Of a stretch of 64,000 bases of DNA, positions 1-9,153 are shown piece by piece. The translations under genes were made by a program, and so were the position numbers. The notes beneath the pieces were generated by a model. It ran no database searches and was not told where the DNA came from. It was given only the letters and a program-made list of their open reading frames with translations. The DNA is from Methylobacterium sp. NMS14P (GTDB lineage Bacteria; Pseudomonadota; Alphaproteobacteria; Rhizobiales; Beijerinckiaceae). The stretch lies in NCBI RefSeq assembly GCF_028583545.1, contig NZ_CP087106.1:4398501-4462500 (forward strand), read 5' to 3'. The number at the start of each line of letters is the position of its first letter. The first letter of the stretch is position 1.

Positions 1-215
1 TGTGGGATCCGAACCGGCGCGAGACCATCCGCCAGGCCAACCTGCACCACGGCTCCGACTACACGCCCTGGGAGGGTTTCGACGTCACCGGCTGGCCGGT
101 GGTGACCATCGCGGGCGGGCAGGTCATCGCCGAGGACGGCCGGGTCCTGTCCGAGCCGGGGCGCGGGCGTGTGCTCGACCGGGCCGTCGATCCGGCCGAG
201 CGGCGGGAGGCCTGA
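1..215 (+). CDS. Dihydropyrimidinase/hydantoinase, C-terminal end only
   Basis: Only the last 70 or so codons lie in the window, read in the frame starting at base 3 and ending at TGA 213-215. The stretch HHGSDYTPWEG followed by VTGWPV is the C-terminal signature of the cyclic amidohydrolase family that includes D-hydantoinase and dihydropyrimidinase, which opens dihydropyrimidine or hydantoin rings. The metal-binding residues lie outside the window. It is followed after 48 nt by an ABC importer on the same strand, so it may hydrolyse what that importer brings in. Family assignment is good; the exact substrate cannot be told. Confidence 0.8.
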   Translation, partial: WDPNRRETIRQANLHHGSDYTPWEGFDVTGWPVVTIAGGQVIAEDGRVLSEPGRGRVLDRAVDPAERREA

Positions 216-263
216 AGGCCACACTGGCTCGCCGCTTGCTTGCAGCGCCCGGGGGAGAACCGC

Positions 264-1259
<996 letters not shown>

Positions 1260-1275
1260 CAGGACGGAGACGACG

Positions 1276-2532
1276 ATGGACCTTTCCCCGAGCCGCCGCA
1301 CGCTCCTAAAGGGCGCTGCCGCGCTCGCCGCGACGCCGGTGACCGGCTTCCCGGCGGTGCACGCCGCCGAGCCCGTGACCCTGCGCTACCTCGGCACCGC
1401 GGTGAACCAGTCCGCCGACATCGCCCGGAAGGTGAAGGAGGATCTCGGCCTCACCATCGAGTACATCCCCGTGGTCACCGACGAGGTGACCAAGCGCGCG
1501 GTCACCCAGCCGAACTCCTTCGACCTGATCGACACCGAGTACTTCAGCCTCAAGAAGATCCTGCCCTCCGGCAACCTGCAGGGCATGGACGCCAAGCGGA
1601 TCAAGCTCGCCGACAAGATCTCTTCGGTCTTCACCAAGGGGGAAGTGGCGGGCAAGCGGATCGGCGACCAGGGCACGGCGCCCAAGAAGGTCTTCTACCT
1701 GGAAGGCCAGGACTCGAAGAAATTTGCCGGCGAACAGACCGAGTGGATCTCGCTGATCCCGACCGTCTACAACGCCGACACGCTGGGCATCCGGCCGGAC
1801 CTGATCAAGGTGCCCGTCACGAGCTGGAAGGAGCTCCTGAACCCGGCCTTCAAGGGCAAGGCCTCGATCCTCAACATCCCGTCGATCGGCATCATGGACG
1901 CCGCCATGGTGGTGGAGGCCACCGGCGACTACACCTACGGCGACAAGGGCAACATGACGAAGCCCGAGATCGACCGCACCATCAAGGTGCTGATCGAGGC
2001 CAAGCGCGCCGGCCAGTTCCGCGCCTTCTGGCAGGACTTCAACGAATCCGTGAACCTGATGGCCTCGGGCGAGACGGTGATCCAGTCGATGTGGTCGCCC
2101 GCCGTCACCAAGGTGCGCGCGCAGGGCGTGCCCTGCACCTACCAGCCGCTGAAGGAGGGCTACCGGGCCTGGGCCTCGGGCTTCGGCATCCCCAAGACCC
2201 TGAGCGGCCGGAAGCTCGACGCCGCCTACGATTTCATCAACTGGTTCCTGTCCGGCTGGGCCGGGGCCTACCTCAACCGGCAGGGCTACTACTCGGCCGT
2301 GCTGGAGACCGCCCAGGCGAACATGCAGCCCTACGAGTGGGCCTTCTGGATGGAGGGGAAGCCCGCCGAGAAGGACATCCTCGGCCCTGACGGCACCCTG
2401 ATCGAGACGGCCGGCGCCACCCGCGACGGCGGCTCCTTCGACGCGCGGATGGGCGCGGTCGCCTGCTGGAACGCCGTGATGGACGAGAACACCTACATGG
2501 TGCGTAAGTGGAACGAGTTCATCGCGGCGTGA
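1276..2532 (+). CDS. Periplasmic solute-binding protein, PotD-like, Tat signal
   Basis: 418 residues. The N-terminus carries a twin-arginine motif SRRTLLKG at residues 6-13, a hydrophobic alanine stretch and a likely cleavage site after VHA near residue 30, so export by the Tat path before periplasmic folding is expected. The remainder matches family 1 extracellular solute-binding proteins of polyamine-type importers. It begins 16 nt after the ATPase stop, consistent with one transcript. Substrate is unknown; a spermidine/putrescine-like or other cationic ligand is a family-based guess. Confidence 0.9.
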   Translation: MDLSPSRRTLLKGAAALAATPVTGFPAVHAAEPVTLRYLGTAVNQSADIARKVKEDLGLTIEYIPVVTDEVTKRAVTQPNSFDLIDTEYFSLKKILPSGNLQGMDAKRIKLADKISSVFTKGEVAGKRIGDQGTAPKKVFYLEGQDSKKFAGEQTEWISLIPTVYNADTLGIRPDLIKVPVTSWKELLNPAFKGKASILNIPSIGIMDAAMVVEATGDYTYGDKGNMTKPEIDRTIKVLIEAKRAGQFRAFWQDFNESVNLMASGETVIQSMWSPAVTKVRAQGVPCTYQPLKEGYRAWASGFGIPKTLSGRKLDAAYDFINWFLSGWAGAYLNRQGYYSAVLETAQANMQPYEWAFWMEGKPAEKDILGPDGTLIETAGATRDGGSFDARMGAVACWNAVMDENTYMVRKWNEFIAA

Positions 2533-2610
2533 GCGCGGTGGGCGCCCGCTGCAAGCGACCGAAGAGGCCCATCCTGCGCGGCCACGCGGCGGCCGGATGG
2601 AGCGCGGGTC

Positions 2611-2632
2611 CCCTCTCCCGCACGGGAGAGGG
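2611..2632. repeat. Palindromic hairpin element, REP-like
   Basis: CCCTCTCCCG at 2611-2620 faces its perfect reverse complement at 2623-2632 across a 2-nt loop. It lies in the 187-nt gap between the binding protein and the first permease. There is no T run, so it is more likely an intergenic REP-type repeat or an mRNA-stabilising 3' hairpin for the binding-protein message than a terminator. It is the only copy in the window. Confidence 0.6.
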
Positions 2633-2719
2633 GGCGCGTCGCGCCTTGCGGAAACCGATGCTTGCGCATCGCACCCCACTGAGGAGATGGGACGCATCAG
2701 CGCGCGTGGGGCGCATCCG

Positions 2720-3655
2720 ATGACCGATCTCGCCCTGCCCGCCGCCGCGGCCGCCGAGCGGACCGCCGCGCCCGCCGACGCGGCGCGCCCGCGCGGCCGC
2801 GCCCTCGCCTACCTCCAGGCCGCGCCGCTGGCCCTCGTCTTCCTGGTCTTCCTGGTGGTGCCGCTGGTGCTCACCGGGATCGTCTCGCTCTGGGAGTACA
2901 ACGAGTACGAGATCATCCCGGCCCTCACCCTGCAGAACTACGCCGACGTGTTCGACGGCTGCCTGTCGGCCGACCTCTGCACGACTTTGCGCACCTACAT
3001 GTCAACGGTGAAGTTCGTCGTGCTGACGCTGGCGATCACCCTGCCGCTCGGCTTCGCGATCGCCTACTTCCTGGCCTTCCACATCCGCTCGGGGACGGTG
3101 CGGATGGGCCTGTTCCTGCTCTGCACGATCCCGTTCTGGACCTCGAACGTGATCCGGATGATCTCGTGGATCCCGCTGCTCGGCCGCAACGGCCTCGTCA
3201 ACGACACGCTCCGCACCCTCGGGCTGATCCGCGCGCCGATCGACGGCCTGCTCTACTCGGACTTCGCGGTGGTGCTGGCCTTCGTGCACCTCGACACGGT
3301 GTTCATGATCGTGCCGATCTTCAACAGCCTCGCGCGCATCGACCGGCGGCTGATCGAGGCGGCGCGCGACGGCGGCGCGTCCGGCGCGCAGATCCTCTGG
3401 AACGTGGTGCTGCCGCTCGCCAAGCCCGGCATCGCCATCGGGACGATCTTCGTGACGACGCTGGTGATGGGCGACTTCGTCACCGTGGGCGTCATGGGCG
3501 GCCAGCAGATCGCCAGCGTCGGCAAGGTGATCCAGGTGCAGATGTCCTACCTGCAGTTCCCGGCCGCCGCCGCCAACGCCGTGGTGCTGCTCGCCGCCGT
3601 GCTGCTGATGATCCTGGGGCTCACCCGGATGATCGACCTCCGGCGGGAGCTGTAG
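2720..3655 (+). CDS. ABC importer permease 1, PotB-like
   Basis: 311 residues with about six hydrophobic segments and a cytoplasmic N-terminal tail. The EAA loop is visible as EAARDGGASGAQ, the site that contacts the ATPase. ATG 2720 starts MTDLALPAAA; the longer upstream frame would run through the hairpin repeat and is not credible. Together with the next gene it should form the inner-membrane channel of the importer. Assignment to the binding-protein-dependent permease family is firm, the PotB role is by gene order. Confidence 0.92.
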   Translation: MTDLALPAAAAAERTAAPADAARPRGRALAYLQAAPLALVFLVFLVVPLVLTGIVSLWEYNEYEIIPALTLQNYADVFDGCLSADLCTTLRTYMSTVKFVVLTLAITLPLGFAIAYFLAFHIRSGTVRMGLFLLCTIPFWTSNVIRMISWIPLLGRNGLVNDTLRTLGLIRAPIDGLLYSDFAVVLAFVHLDTVFMIVPIFNSLARIDRRLIEAARDGGASGAQILWNVVLPLAKPGIAIGTIFVTTLVMGDFVTVGVMGGQQIASVGKVIQVQMSYLQFPAAAANAVVLLAAVLLMILGLTRMIDLRREL

Positions 3656-3657
3656 CG

Positions 3658-4545
3658 ATGGACCAGCCCCGCGGCCGCGCCTTCTACCTGCTGGCGGCGG
3701 TCTTCGCCCTCTACGTCCTGTTCCTCTACGGGCCGACGCTGACGATCCTGGCGCTCAGCTTCCAGGGCCCGTCCGGCGGCCTGACCTTCCCGATGAACGG
3801 GGTCTCGACCCACTGGTTCGCCAAGCTGTGGGAAGGCGTCGGCGTCGTCGACATCTGGGCGGCGCTGCGGCGCTCGCTCGCCCTCGGCCTCGTGGTCATG
3901 GCGCTCACCGTCACGATCGCTTTCTACGCCGGCCTCGCCTTCCGGAAGGGGTTTCGCGGGGCCGGCCTCGTCTTCGCCCTGGCGGTGTCGAGCCTGATCG
4001 TGCCCTCGATCGTGGTCTCGCTGGGCATCGGCCTGGAGTTCCGGCTCCTCGACGACGGCATCAAGGCGCTGGCCGCCGCGACCGGCTGGGGGTTCCTGCA
4101 GGACCACGGCACGCTGATGGGCCTCTACACATCGGCGCTCGGGGCGCACCTCACCTGGACGCTGCCCTTCGGCCTGCTGATCATGTTCGCGGTGTTCAAC
4201 CGGTTCGACCCGGCCTACGAGGAGGCCGCCCGCGACCTCGGCGCCAGCGGCCCGCAGACGCTGCGCCACGTGGTCGTGCCGATCCTCGCGCCCGCGCTCG
4301 TCGGTGTCGCGCTGTTCGGCTTCACCCTGTCGTTCGACGAGCTCGCCCGCACCAGTCAGGCGATCGGCGGCCGCAACACCCTGCCGCTGGAGTTGCAGGG
4401 CCTGACCACCACGGTGACGACGCCGGAGATCTACGCGCTCGGGACGGTCACCACGGCCGTCTCGGCGCTGGTGATCGGGACCGCGCTCGGCCTGACCCTG
4501 TGGCTGCAGAAGCGCCGGGCGCGGCGGGCGCTGGCCGGCATGTGA
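3658..4545 (+). CDS. ABC importer permease 2, PotC-like
   Basis: 295 residues, again about six membrane spans, with the EAA loop EEAARDLGASGPQ. It begins only 2 nt after the stop of the first permease, so the two are almost certainly translationally coupled. It closes the importer operon; hairpins downstream at 4570-4659 may end the transcript or belong to the rplY leader. Confidence 0.92.
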   Translation: MDQPRGRAFYLLAAVFALYVLFLYGPTLTILALSFQGPSGGLTFPMNGVSTHWFAKLWEGVGVVDIWAALRRSLALGLVVMALTVTIAFYAGLAFRKGFRGAGLVFALAVSSLIVPSIVVSLGIGLEFRLLDDGIKALAAATGWGFLQDHGTLMGLYTSALGAHLTWTLPFGLLIMFAVFNRFDPAYEEAARDLGASGPQTLRHVVVPILAPALVGVALFGFTLSFDELARTSQAIGGRNTLPLELQGLTTTVTTPEIYALGTVTTAVSALVIGTALGLTLWLQKRRARRALAGM

Positions 4546-4569
4546 TCGATGCCGGACGGCCGGGCCGCC

Positions 4570-4697
4570 GTGGGTGGGCGCCGCCGCATTGCCAACCCAC
4601 CCCCGTCCGTGTATGCGCACGGCGCGCCCCCGAGACACCCTTGGAGGCAGGGGCGCGCCGGGAAGGTCGTGAGCCGTCCGCGTCGGGCGGCTTTTTC
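4570..4697 (+). promoter_or_regulatory. Structured leader with terminator-like hairpin before rplY
   Basis: Three successive stems lie in the 187 nt before rplY. GTGGGTGGGC (4570-4579) pairs with 4591-4600 with one mismatch. GGCGCGCCCC (4621-4630) pairs perfectly with 4650-4659 around a 19-nt loop. GCCGTCCG (4673-4680) pairs with CGGGCGGC (about 4684-4691) and is followed by a five-T run, ending about 40 nt before the rplY ATG. This could be an attenuator for rplY, or the first stems could end the ABC operon. The pairing is seen in the sequence; regulation is inferred. Confidence 0.45.
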
Positions 4698-4732
4698 GCG
4701 TTCCGGCTCCAGCAATCGTAAAGGATCACGCC

Positions 4733-5416
4733 ATGAGCGCTGTGAAGACGCTTGAGGCCGTGGCACGCGACCGGGTCGGCAAGGGGGCCGCCCGGGCCGT
4801 TCGTCGCCAGGGCCAAGTTCCCGCCGTCATCTACGGGGGTGGCCAGCCGCCGCAATCCATCGCGGTCGACCTCATCCGCACCCGCACCCTGATCTACGCC
4901 GGCGGCTTCAAGACCACGCTGTTCGAGATCAACGCCGGCGGCACGAAGGTCCGCGCGATCCCGCGCGACTTCCAGCTCGACCCGGTGACCGGCGTGCCGC
5001 TGCACGTCGACTTCCTGCGCGTCGTCTCGGGCCAGACCGTCACGGTCGAGGTGCCGGTGCACTTCGTCAACGAGGACGCGGCCCCCGGCATCAAGAAGCT
5101 CGGCGGCACCCTCAACATCGTGGCCCACACGCTGAGCCTCGACGTCGCCCCCGACCAGATCCCGGACGCGATCGAGGTCGACCTCACCGGCCGCGCGATC
5201 GGCGACGTCATCCACGTCTCCGACATCAAGATCCCGGCCGGCACCTACACCGGCGAGGCGACCGACCCGGTGGCCAACATCGTGCCGCCGACCGTGCTGG
5301 GCGCCGAGGTGGAGGCCGAGGAGGCCGCCATCGCCGAGGCGCAGTCGGCCGAGGCCGCCGAGGAGAAGGCCGAGGAGTCCGCCGAGGACGAGAAGAAGGA
5401 CGGCGAGGAGGCCTGA
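4733..5416 (+). CDS. rplY: 50S ribosomal protein L25/general stress protein Ctc
   Basis: 227 residues, the long Ctc-type form. An N-terminal L25 domain (about residues 1-95) binds 5S rRNA, and a C-terminal TL5/Ctc beta-domain follows (about 100-190). The last 35-40 residues are a low-complexity Glu/Ala tail, common in alphaproteobacterial Ctc. ATG 4733 follows AAGGATC. A perfect hairpin at 5444-5470 ends the gene. The leader is unusually structured, see separate entry. Confidence 0.95.
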   Translation: MSAVKTLEAVARDRVGKGAARAVRRQGQVPAVIYGGGQPPQSIAVDLIRTRTLIYAGGFKTTLFEINAGGTKVRAIPRDFQLDPVTGVPLHVDFLRVVSGQTVTVEVPVHFVNEDAAPGIKKLGGTLNIVAHTLSLDVAPDQIPDAIEVDLTGRAIGDVIHVSDIKIPAGTYTGEATDPVANIVPPTVLGAEVEAEEAAIAEAQSAEAAEEKAEESAEDEKKDGEEA

Positions 5417-5443
5417 GCCTCGTCGCCACCTGTCACGCGACGC

Positions 5444-5470
5444 GAGAGCCCCGGTCCTGCCGGGGCTCTC
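5444..5470. terminator. Bidirectional terminator between rplY and pdxH
   Basis: GAGAGCCCCGG (5444-5454) pairs perfectly with 5460-5470 around a 5-nt loop. It sits 27 nt after the rplY stop and 16 nt from the stop of convergent pdxH, so it can serve both. The trailing T tract is weak (TGCGTTT). Confidence 0.7.
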
Positions 5471-5486
5471 TGCGTTTCGGCCGCGG

Positions 5487-6164
5487 TCAGGGATAGAGCC
5501 GCGCCCGGCTCCAGCCCGCGCCCGTCCGGGTGAAGCGCACCCGGTCGTGCAGGCGGAAATCGCCGTTCTGCCAGAACTCGACGCTCACCGGCGCGATCCG
5601 GAAGCCGGTCCAGTGCTCCGGCCGCGGGATCGGCCCGTCCCCGTAGCGCTCGGACAGTTCCGCCACCGCCGTCATCAGCGTGGCGCGGTCGGCGAGCGGG
5701 CGGGATTGCTGGCTGGCGATCGCCCCGAGCCGGCTCTCCCGGCGGCGGCTCTGGAAATAGGCGTCGGCCTCCGCGGCCGTGACCGGCGTGATCGGCCCGC
5801 GGGCCCGCACCTGCCGGCGCAGGCTCTTCCAGTGCAGCACCAGGGCCGCCTGGGGGTTCTGCGCCAGCTCCTCGCCCTTGGTGGACTGCGTGTTGGTGTA
5901 GAAGACGAAGCCGCGGGCGTCGAAGTCCTTCAGCAGGACCATCCGCACGTCCGGCAGCCCGTCCGATCCGGCGGTGGCGAGCGCCATCGCGTTCGCGTCC
6001 TCGGGCTCGGAGGCCTCGGCCTCCTTCATCCAGGCGGCGAACAGCCCGACGGGGTCGTCGCTCAGCGTGAAGTCCGCGCTCTTCGGGTCATCGGTCCTTA
6101 ACTGATCCACGCCAAGACTCCTGCCAGCCGCGTCCAGGGCCTGAGGGGGCACCGACATCGGCAT
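5487..6164 (-). CDS. pdxH: Pyridoxine/pyridoxamine 5'-phosphate oxidase
   Basis: 225 residues from the ATG at 6164; an in-frame ATG at 6158 is also possible. The FMN-dependent oxidase makes pyridoxal 5'-phosphate, the cofactor used by GlyA in this window. Family features include RMVLLKDFDARGFVFYTN, the SxKGxEL segment that binds FMN phosphate, and the C-terminal WxxxRLYP-type ending (here SRARLYP). A longer upstream frame exists but its first 47 residues do not resemble the family. It converges on rplY across a shared terminator. Confidence 0.94.
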   Translation of the reverse strand: MPMSVPPQALDAAGRSLGVDQLRTDDPKSADFTLSDDPVGLFAAWMKEAEASEPEDANAMALATAGSDGLPDVRMVLLKDFDARGFVFYTNTQSTKGEELAQNPQAALVLHWKSLRRQVRARGPITPVTAAEADAYFQSRRRESRLGAIASQQSRPLADRATLMTAVAELSERYGDGPIPRPEHWTGFRIAPVSVEFWQNGDFRLHDRVRFTRTGAGWSRARLYP

Positions 6165-6202
6165 GTTCGGTCGAGCGAATAGCCCGTCGTGAGTCAGGTG
6201 TA

Positions 6203-6700
6203 ATGCGGGGATGCGCGTGTAAAGGGCCAAGCCGGCGGTCGCAGATCGGCGCGTCCGTCTCGGCCCTGTCTCTGGCGATGGCCCTGTGCGGCTGCAGCCA
6301 GCCACTGCTGGTCTTCCGCGGCGATCCCCCGGCGGCGGAGGCGCCGCGCGTGGTCGAGGAGCCGACCGTCACCGGCAGCATCGAGAAGCGGCCCGTGAGT
6401 TTCGGGGACGACCTCGCCGAGGAGGATTGGCGCCGGGCGCGGGCCGCCCTGAGCGTCGCCCTGGATCCGCAGGGCAACGGGCGGCCGGTCAAGTGGGACA
6501 ATCCGGAGACCGGACTTCACGGATCGGTCAACCCGACCGGGCTGCCGTACGTCTCGGACGAGCTGATCTGCCGCAACTTCCTGGCATCCGTGATCGCGCC
6601 GACCCGCAGCCGCTTCGTCCGCGGCACCGGCTGCAAGCTCTCGGGCGGACCGTGGACGCTCAAGCGCGTCCGGGCCGCGAGCGGCCTCGGACGCTCCTGA
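6203..6700 (+). CDS. RT0821/Lpp0805-family surface lipoprotein
   Basis: 165 residues. The hydrophobic segment ending ALCGC near residues 20-30 looks like a lipobox, so this is a probable lipoprotein. The rest carries the pattern EDWRRARAALSVALDPQGNG, then WDNPETGLHGSVNP, a CRNF cysteine and a late GTGCKL...GPW cysteine, as in the RT0821/Lpp0805 surface-protein family. Function in that family is not established. It is divergent from pdxH with only 38 nt between starts. Confidence 0.75.
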   Translation: MRGCACKGPSRRSQIGASVSALSLAMALCGCSQPLLVFRGDPPAAEAPRVVEEPTVTGSIEKRPVSFGDDLAEEDWRRARAALSVALDPQGNGRPVKWDNPETGLHGSVNPTGLPYVSDELICRNFLASVIAPTRSRFVRGTGCKLSGGPWTLKRVRAASGLGRS

Positions 6701-6742
6701 ACGCGGCGAGGCCGTCGCGCGCGGCGGCCTCCGCGGGTCGCC

Positions 6743-7042
6743 TCAGTACGGGTGCCCGTAATAGGGCCGCACGCGCAGGCGCGGCTGCGCCGCCGGCGGA
6801 GCGGCGTAGCGGGCCGCGGCCTCCGGATCGTAGGTCCGGATGTAGGGGTCGAGGGCCGGGTCGCGGTAATTGCCGTTGTTGACCCCCGCCGAGCGATCGT
6901 TGCCGCTCAGCGCCGCGTAGGGCGAGAGGCCGCTGCCGCTGTCGCCGCCGCCACCGCCGCCGCCGCCCCAGGCGAAGGCCGTCCCCGGGATGGCGGCGAG
7001 GAGCATCGCCGCGAGGGGCATCGTCAGCGTCTTGCGCGTCAT
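6743..7042 (-). CDS. Small secreted glycine-rich protein
   Basis: 99 residues from ATG 7042. An N-terminal signal peptide (MTRKTLTMPLAAMLLAAIPG, likely cut after AFA) is followed by a run of eight glycines, then a Tyr/Pro-rich tail ending RPYYGHPY. I do not recognise a domain. Similar short secreted proteins are common in Methylobacterium, but no role can be given. A longer in-frame start at 7138 would bury the signal peptide and was not used. Confidence 0.6.
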   Translation of the reverse strand: MTRKTLTMPLAAMLLAAIPGTAFAWGGGGGGGGDSGSGLSPYAALSGNDRSAGVNNGNYRDPALDPYIRTYDPEAAARYAAPPAAQPRLRVRPYYGHPY

Positions 7043-7385
7043 GTCCTGTCTCCGCACCACGTCATTGTCTGGCGAACGGTCCAGCTGGAGGTGGGGTTCC
7101 CCTCGGCGAACCGCCACGGCCTCGCGACATTGTACCACCGCCCACCAACACGCGTTTATTTGATGGGCTGAGTTTCAATTTTTTCGGTTCACCGGCCAGA
7201 AATCGTCCCGCGCGTTAAGCTTGAACCGGTAGACAGTCACGCGGCCGTGCTTGATCGTGGCGCGGCGTAACAGCATTCGAGCCCGGCTCGACCGTATCCA
7301 GGGTCGAAGTCGGGCGCATCCAGGGCCTGGCTGCCGTGAGCGTCGATACGAAATCCGGCACGCGGGGCATGGGGTCGACCGGCTG
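7043..7385. other. Gap without a gene
   Basis: 343 nt between the divergent starts of the small secreted protein and the glycosyltransferase-like gene. It contains a short AT-rich patch at about 7150-7200 (with a T6 run), the only such patch nearby and a likely promoter zone. No ORF, repeat or stem of note was found. Confidence 0.5.
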
Positions 7386-9002
7386 ATGGAGCGGGCGATC
7401 GGAGGCACGGACCGACCGTCGGCGGCCGGTGGCCGGGCTCCCGCCCGGGCGGAGCCGTCCGCGCCCGGGACGCTCTCCCGTACCCGGACCGTCACCGTGC
7501 GGCTCGACCGCCGGTCCCTGCGCGGCTGGCACATCCGCCTTCTCGACCAGCTCGGACAGCGGCCCGATCATCGGATCCGGGTCGCCTGGGTGGAGCACGC
7601 GGAGGGCCTGCCACCGAACGCGGAGCTCCTGTTCCGTCTGGAGGCCGCCATCCACGGCCTGCCCCGGCCGGGTCTGGCGACCGCGGCGGAACCGGTGGCC
7701 CTCGCGCCCTACGAGGCGGGCCCCGAGGGCGCGGAGCCCGGCGGGAGCGGCGCCGACCTCGTCCTCGACCTCTCGGGCAGCCCCGCGGAACCGGGCTCGG
7801 CGCCGGCCTGGCGGCTCGACTACGACGGGATGCCGGGCGAGGCCGGCCTCCTCGCCGCCCTGTTCGCCCGCGGGGCACCGGTGGCGGCCCTGCGCGGGCC
7901 GGACGGCGTGCCTGTGGCGGTCGGCCGCCTGGGCGCGGAGTCGCACACGGTGATGCTCGCGGCCTTCGAGGGCTACCTCGCGCGGACCATCACGCTGATC
8001 CTCGCCGCCCTCGACGGCGCCGCCTCGACGGCGCTCCCCGACGGGGCCGGGGCGCCCCTGCAGCCCGCGACCGCCTACGACCTCGGCGGCCTGGGCGCCC
8101 GGCGGCGGGCCGCCGGGGGGCTCGCCCGGCAGATCGCCCGCCGGCTCTACGCCCTCTGCTTCCACGGCCCGCACTGGCGGGTGGGCTGGCGGCGGGTCGT
8201 CGGCTCCGACCTGATCGACCTGCGCCGGCATCCCGAGGGCGGCTGGCAAGTCCTGCCCGACGACGGGCGGCGCTTCTACGCCGACCCCTTCGCGATCGCC
8301 CGGGACGGCGCCGTGACCCTGTTCGTGGAGGAGTTCGACTACCGCCGCGGCAAGGGCGTGATCGCCGCGGTCAGCTTCGGGGAGAGCGGGCCCCGCGGCC
8401 GCCCGGAGCCGGTGCTCGAGCTCGAGACCCACCTCTCCTACCCGTTCGTGTTCGAGGCGGACGGGCAGGTCTGGATGATCCCGGAATCCCACGCCTCCGG
8501 GACGATCGACCTCTACCGGGCCACCGACTTCCCGCGCGGCTGGGTCCACGAGGCGGTGCTCCTCGACGGGGTCGTGGCCGGGGACGCGACCCTGCTGCAG
8601 CACGGCGGCCGCTGGTGGATGTTCGCCACGGTCCGGGCCGGCGGCGGCAGCTACTCCGACACGCTCCATCTCTGGCACGCGCCGCATTTCCGCGGGCCCT
8701 GGACCCCCCACCGGCACAACCCGGTACTGATCGACATCGGCTCCGCCCGGGCCGCAGGTCCGATCGTGGCGCGCGACGGCGGCCTGATCCGGCCCGTCCA
8801 GGATTGCCGCCAGGGCTACGGCGCGGCGCTGGGCCTCGCCCGGATCCTGCGCCTCGACGAGGACGCCTACGCCCAGCGGGTCGAGACGCGCCTATGCCCG
8901 GGCGCGGCCTGGCCGGGCACGCGCCTGCACATGCTGAGCGCGGCCGGCGGCTTCGAGTTCATCGACGGCTCGCACCGGGCCCGCACCCGCCTCCTGGGCT
9001 GA
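7386..9002 (+). CDS. Glucosamine inositolphosphorylceramide transferase-family protein
   Basis: 538 residues in two parts. The first 260 or so resemble a Rossmann-like, formyltransferase-type region (RGWHIRLLDQLGQ..). Residues from about 275 to the end look like a five-bladed beta-propeller of the GINT1 N-terminal/arabinanase-like type, with RRFYADPFAI, LFVEEFDYR, THLSYPFVFE, WMIPESHASG and WWMFATV as blade motifs. Plant GINT1 adds N-acetylglucosamine to sphingolipid head groups; the bacterial members have no settled role, so a surface-glycan function is inferred. ATG 7386 was chosen because the upstream frame is low in family-like sequence. It stands alone. Confidence 0.65.
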   Translation: MERAIGGTDRPSAAGGRAPARAEPSAPGTLSRTRTVTVRLDRRSLRGWHIRLLDQLGQRPDHRIRVAWVEHAEGLPPNAELLFRLEAAIHGLPRPGLATAAEPVALAPYEAGPEGAEPGGSGADLVLDLSGSPAEPGSAPAWRLDYDGMPGEAGLLAALFARGAPVAALRGPDGVPVAVGRLGAESHTVMLAAFEGYLARTITLILAALDGAASTALPDGAGAPLQPATAYDLGGLGARRRAAGGLARQIARRLYALCFHGPHWRVGWRRVVGSDLIDLRRHPEGGWQVLPDDGRRFYADPFAIARDGAVTLFVEEFDYRRGKGVIAAVSFGESGPRGRPEPVLELETHLSYPFVFEADGQVWMIPESHASGTIDLYRATDFPRGWVHEAVLLDGVVAGDATLLQHGGRWWMFATVRAGGGSYSDTLHLWHAPHFRGPWTPHRHNPVLIDIGSARAAGPIVARDGGLIRPVQDCRQGYGAALGLARILRLDEDAYAQRVETRLCPGAAWPGTRLHMLSAAGGFEFIDGSHRARTRLLG

Positions 9003-9153
9003 GCGCGCCTCCTGCACTGAGCCCGGGTCGAAGCGCCCCGCGCGGGCCCGTCGGTGCCGAACGGCACCCGCTTACGGCTCGCATCGCGGCGCCGTGCGCG
9101 CTAAGCGGGGGCCTCACCTGCGCCGATCCAGCAGAACCGCCGGGACGATCACC

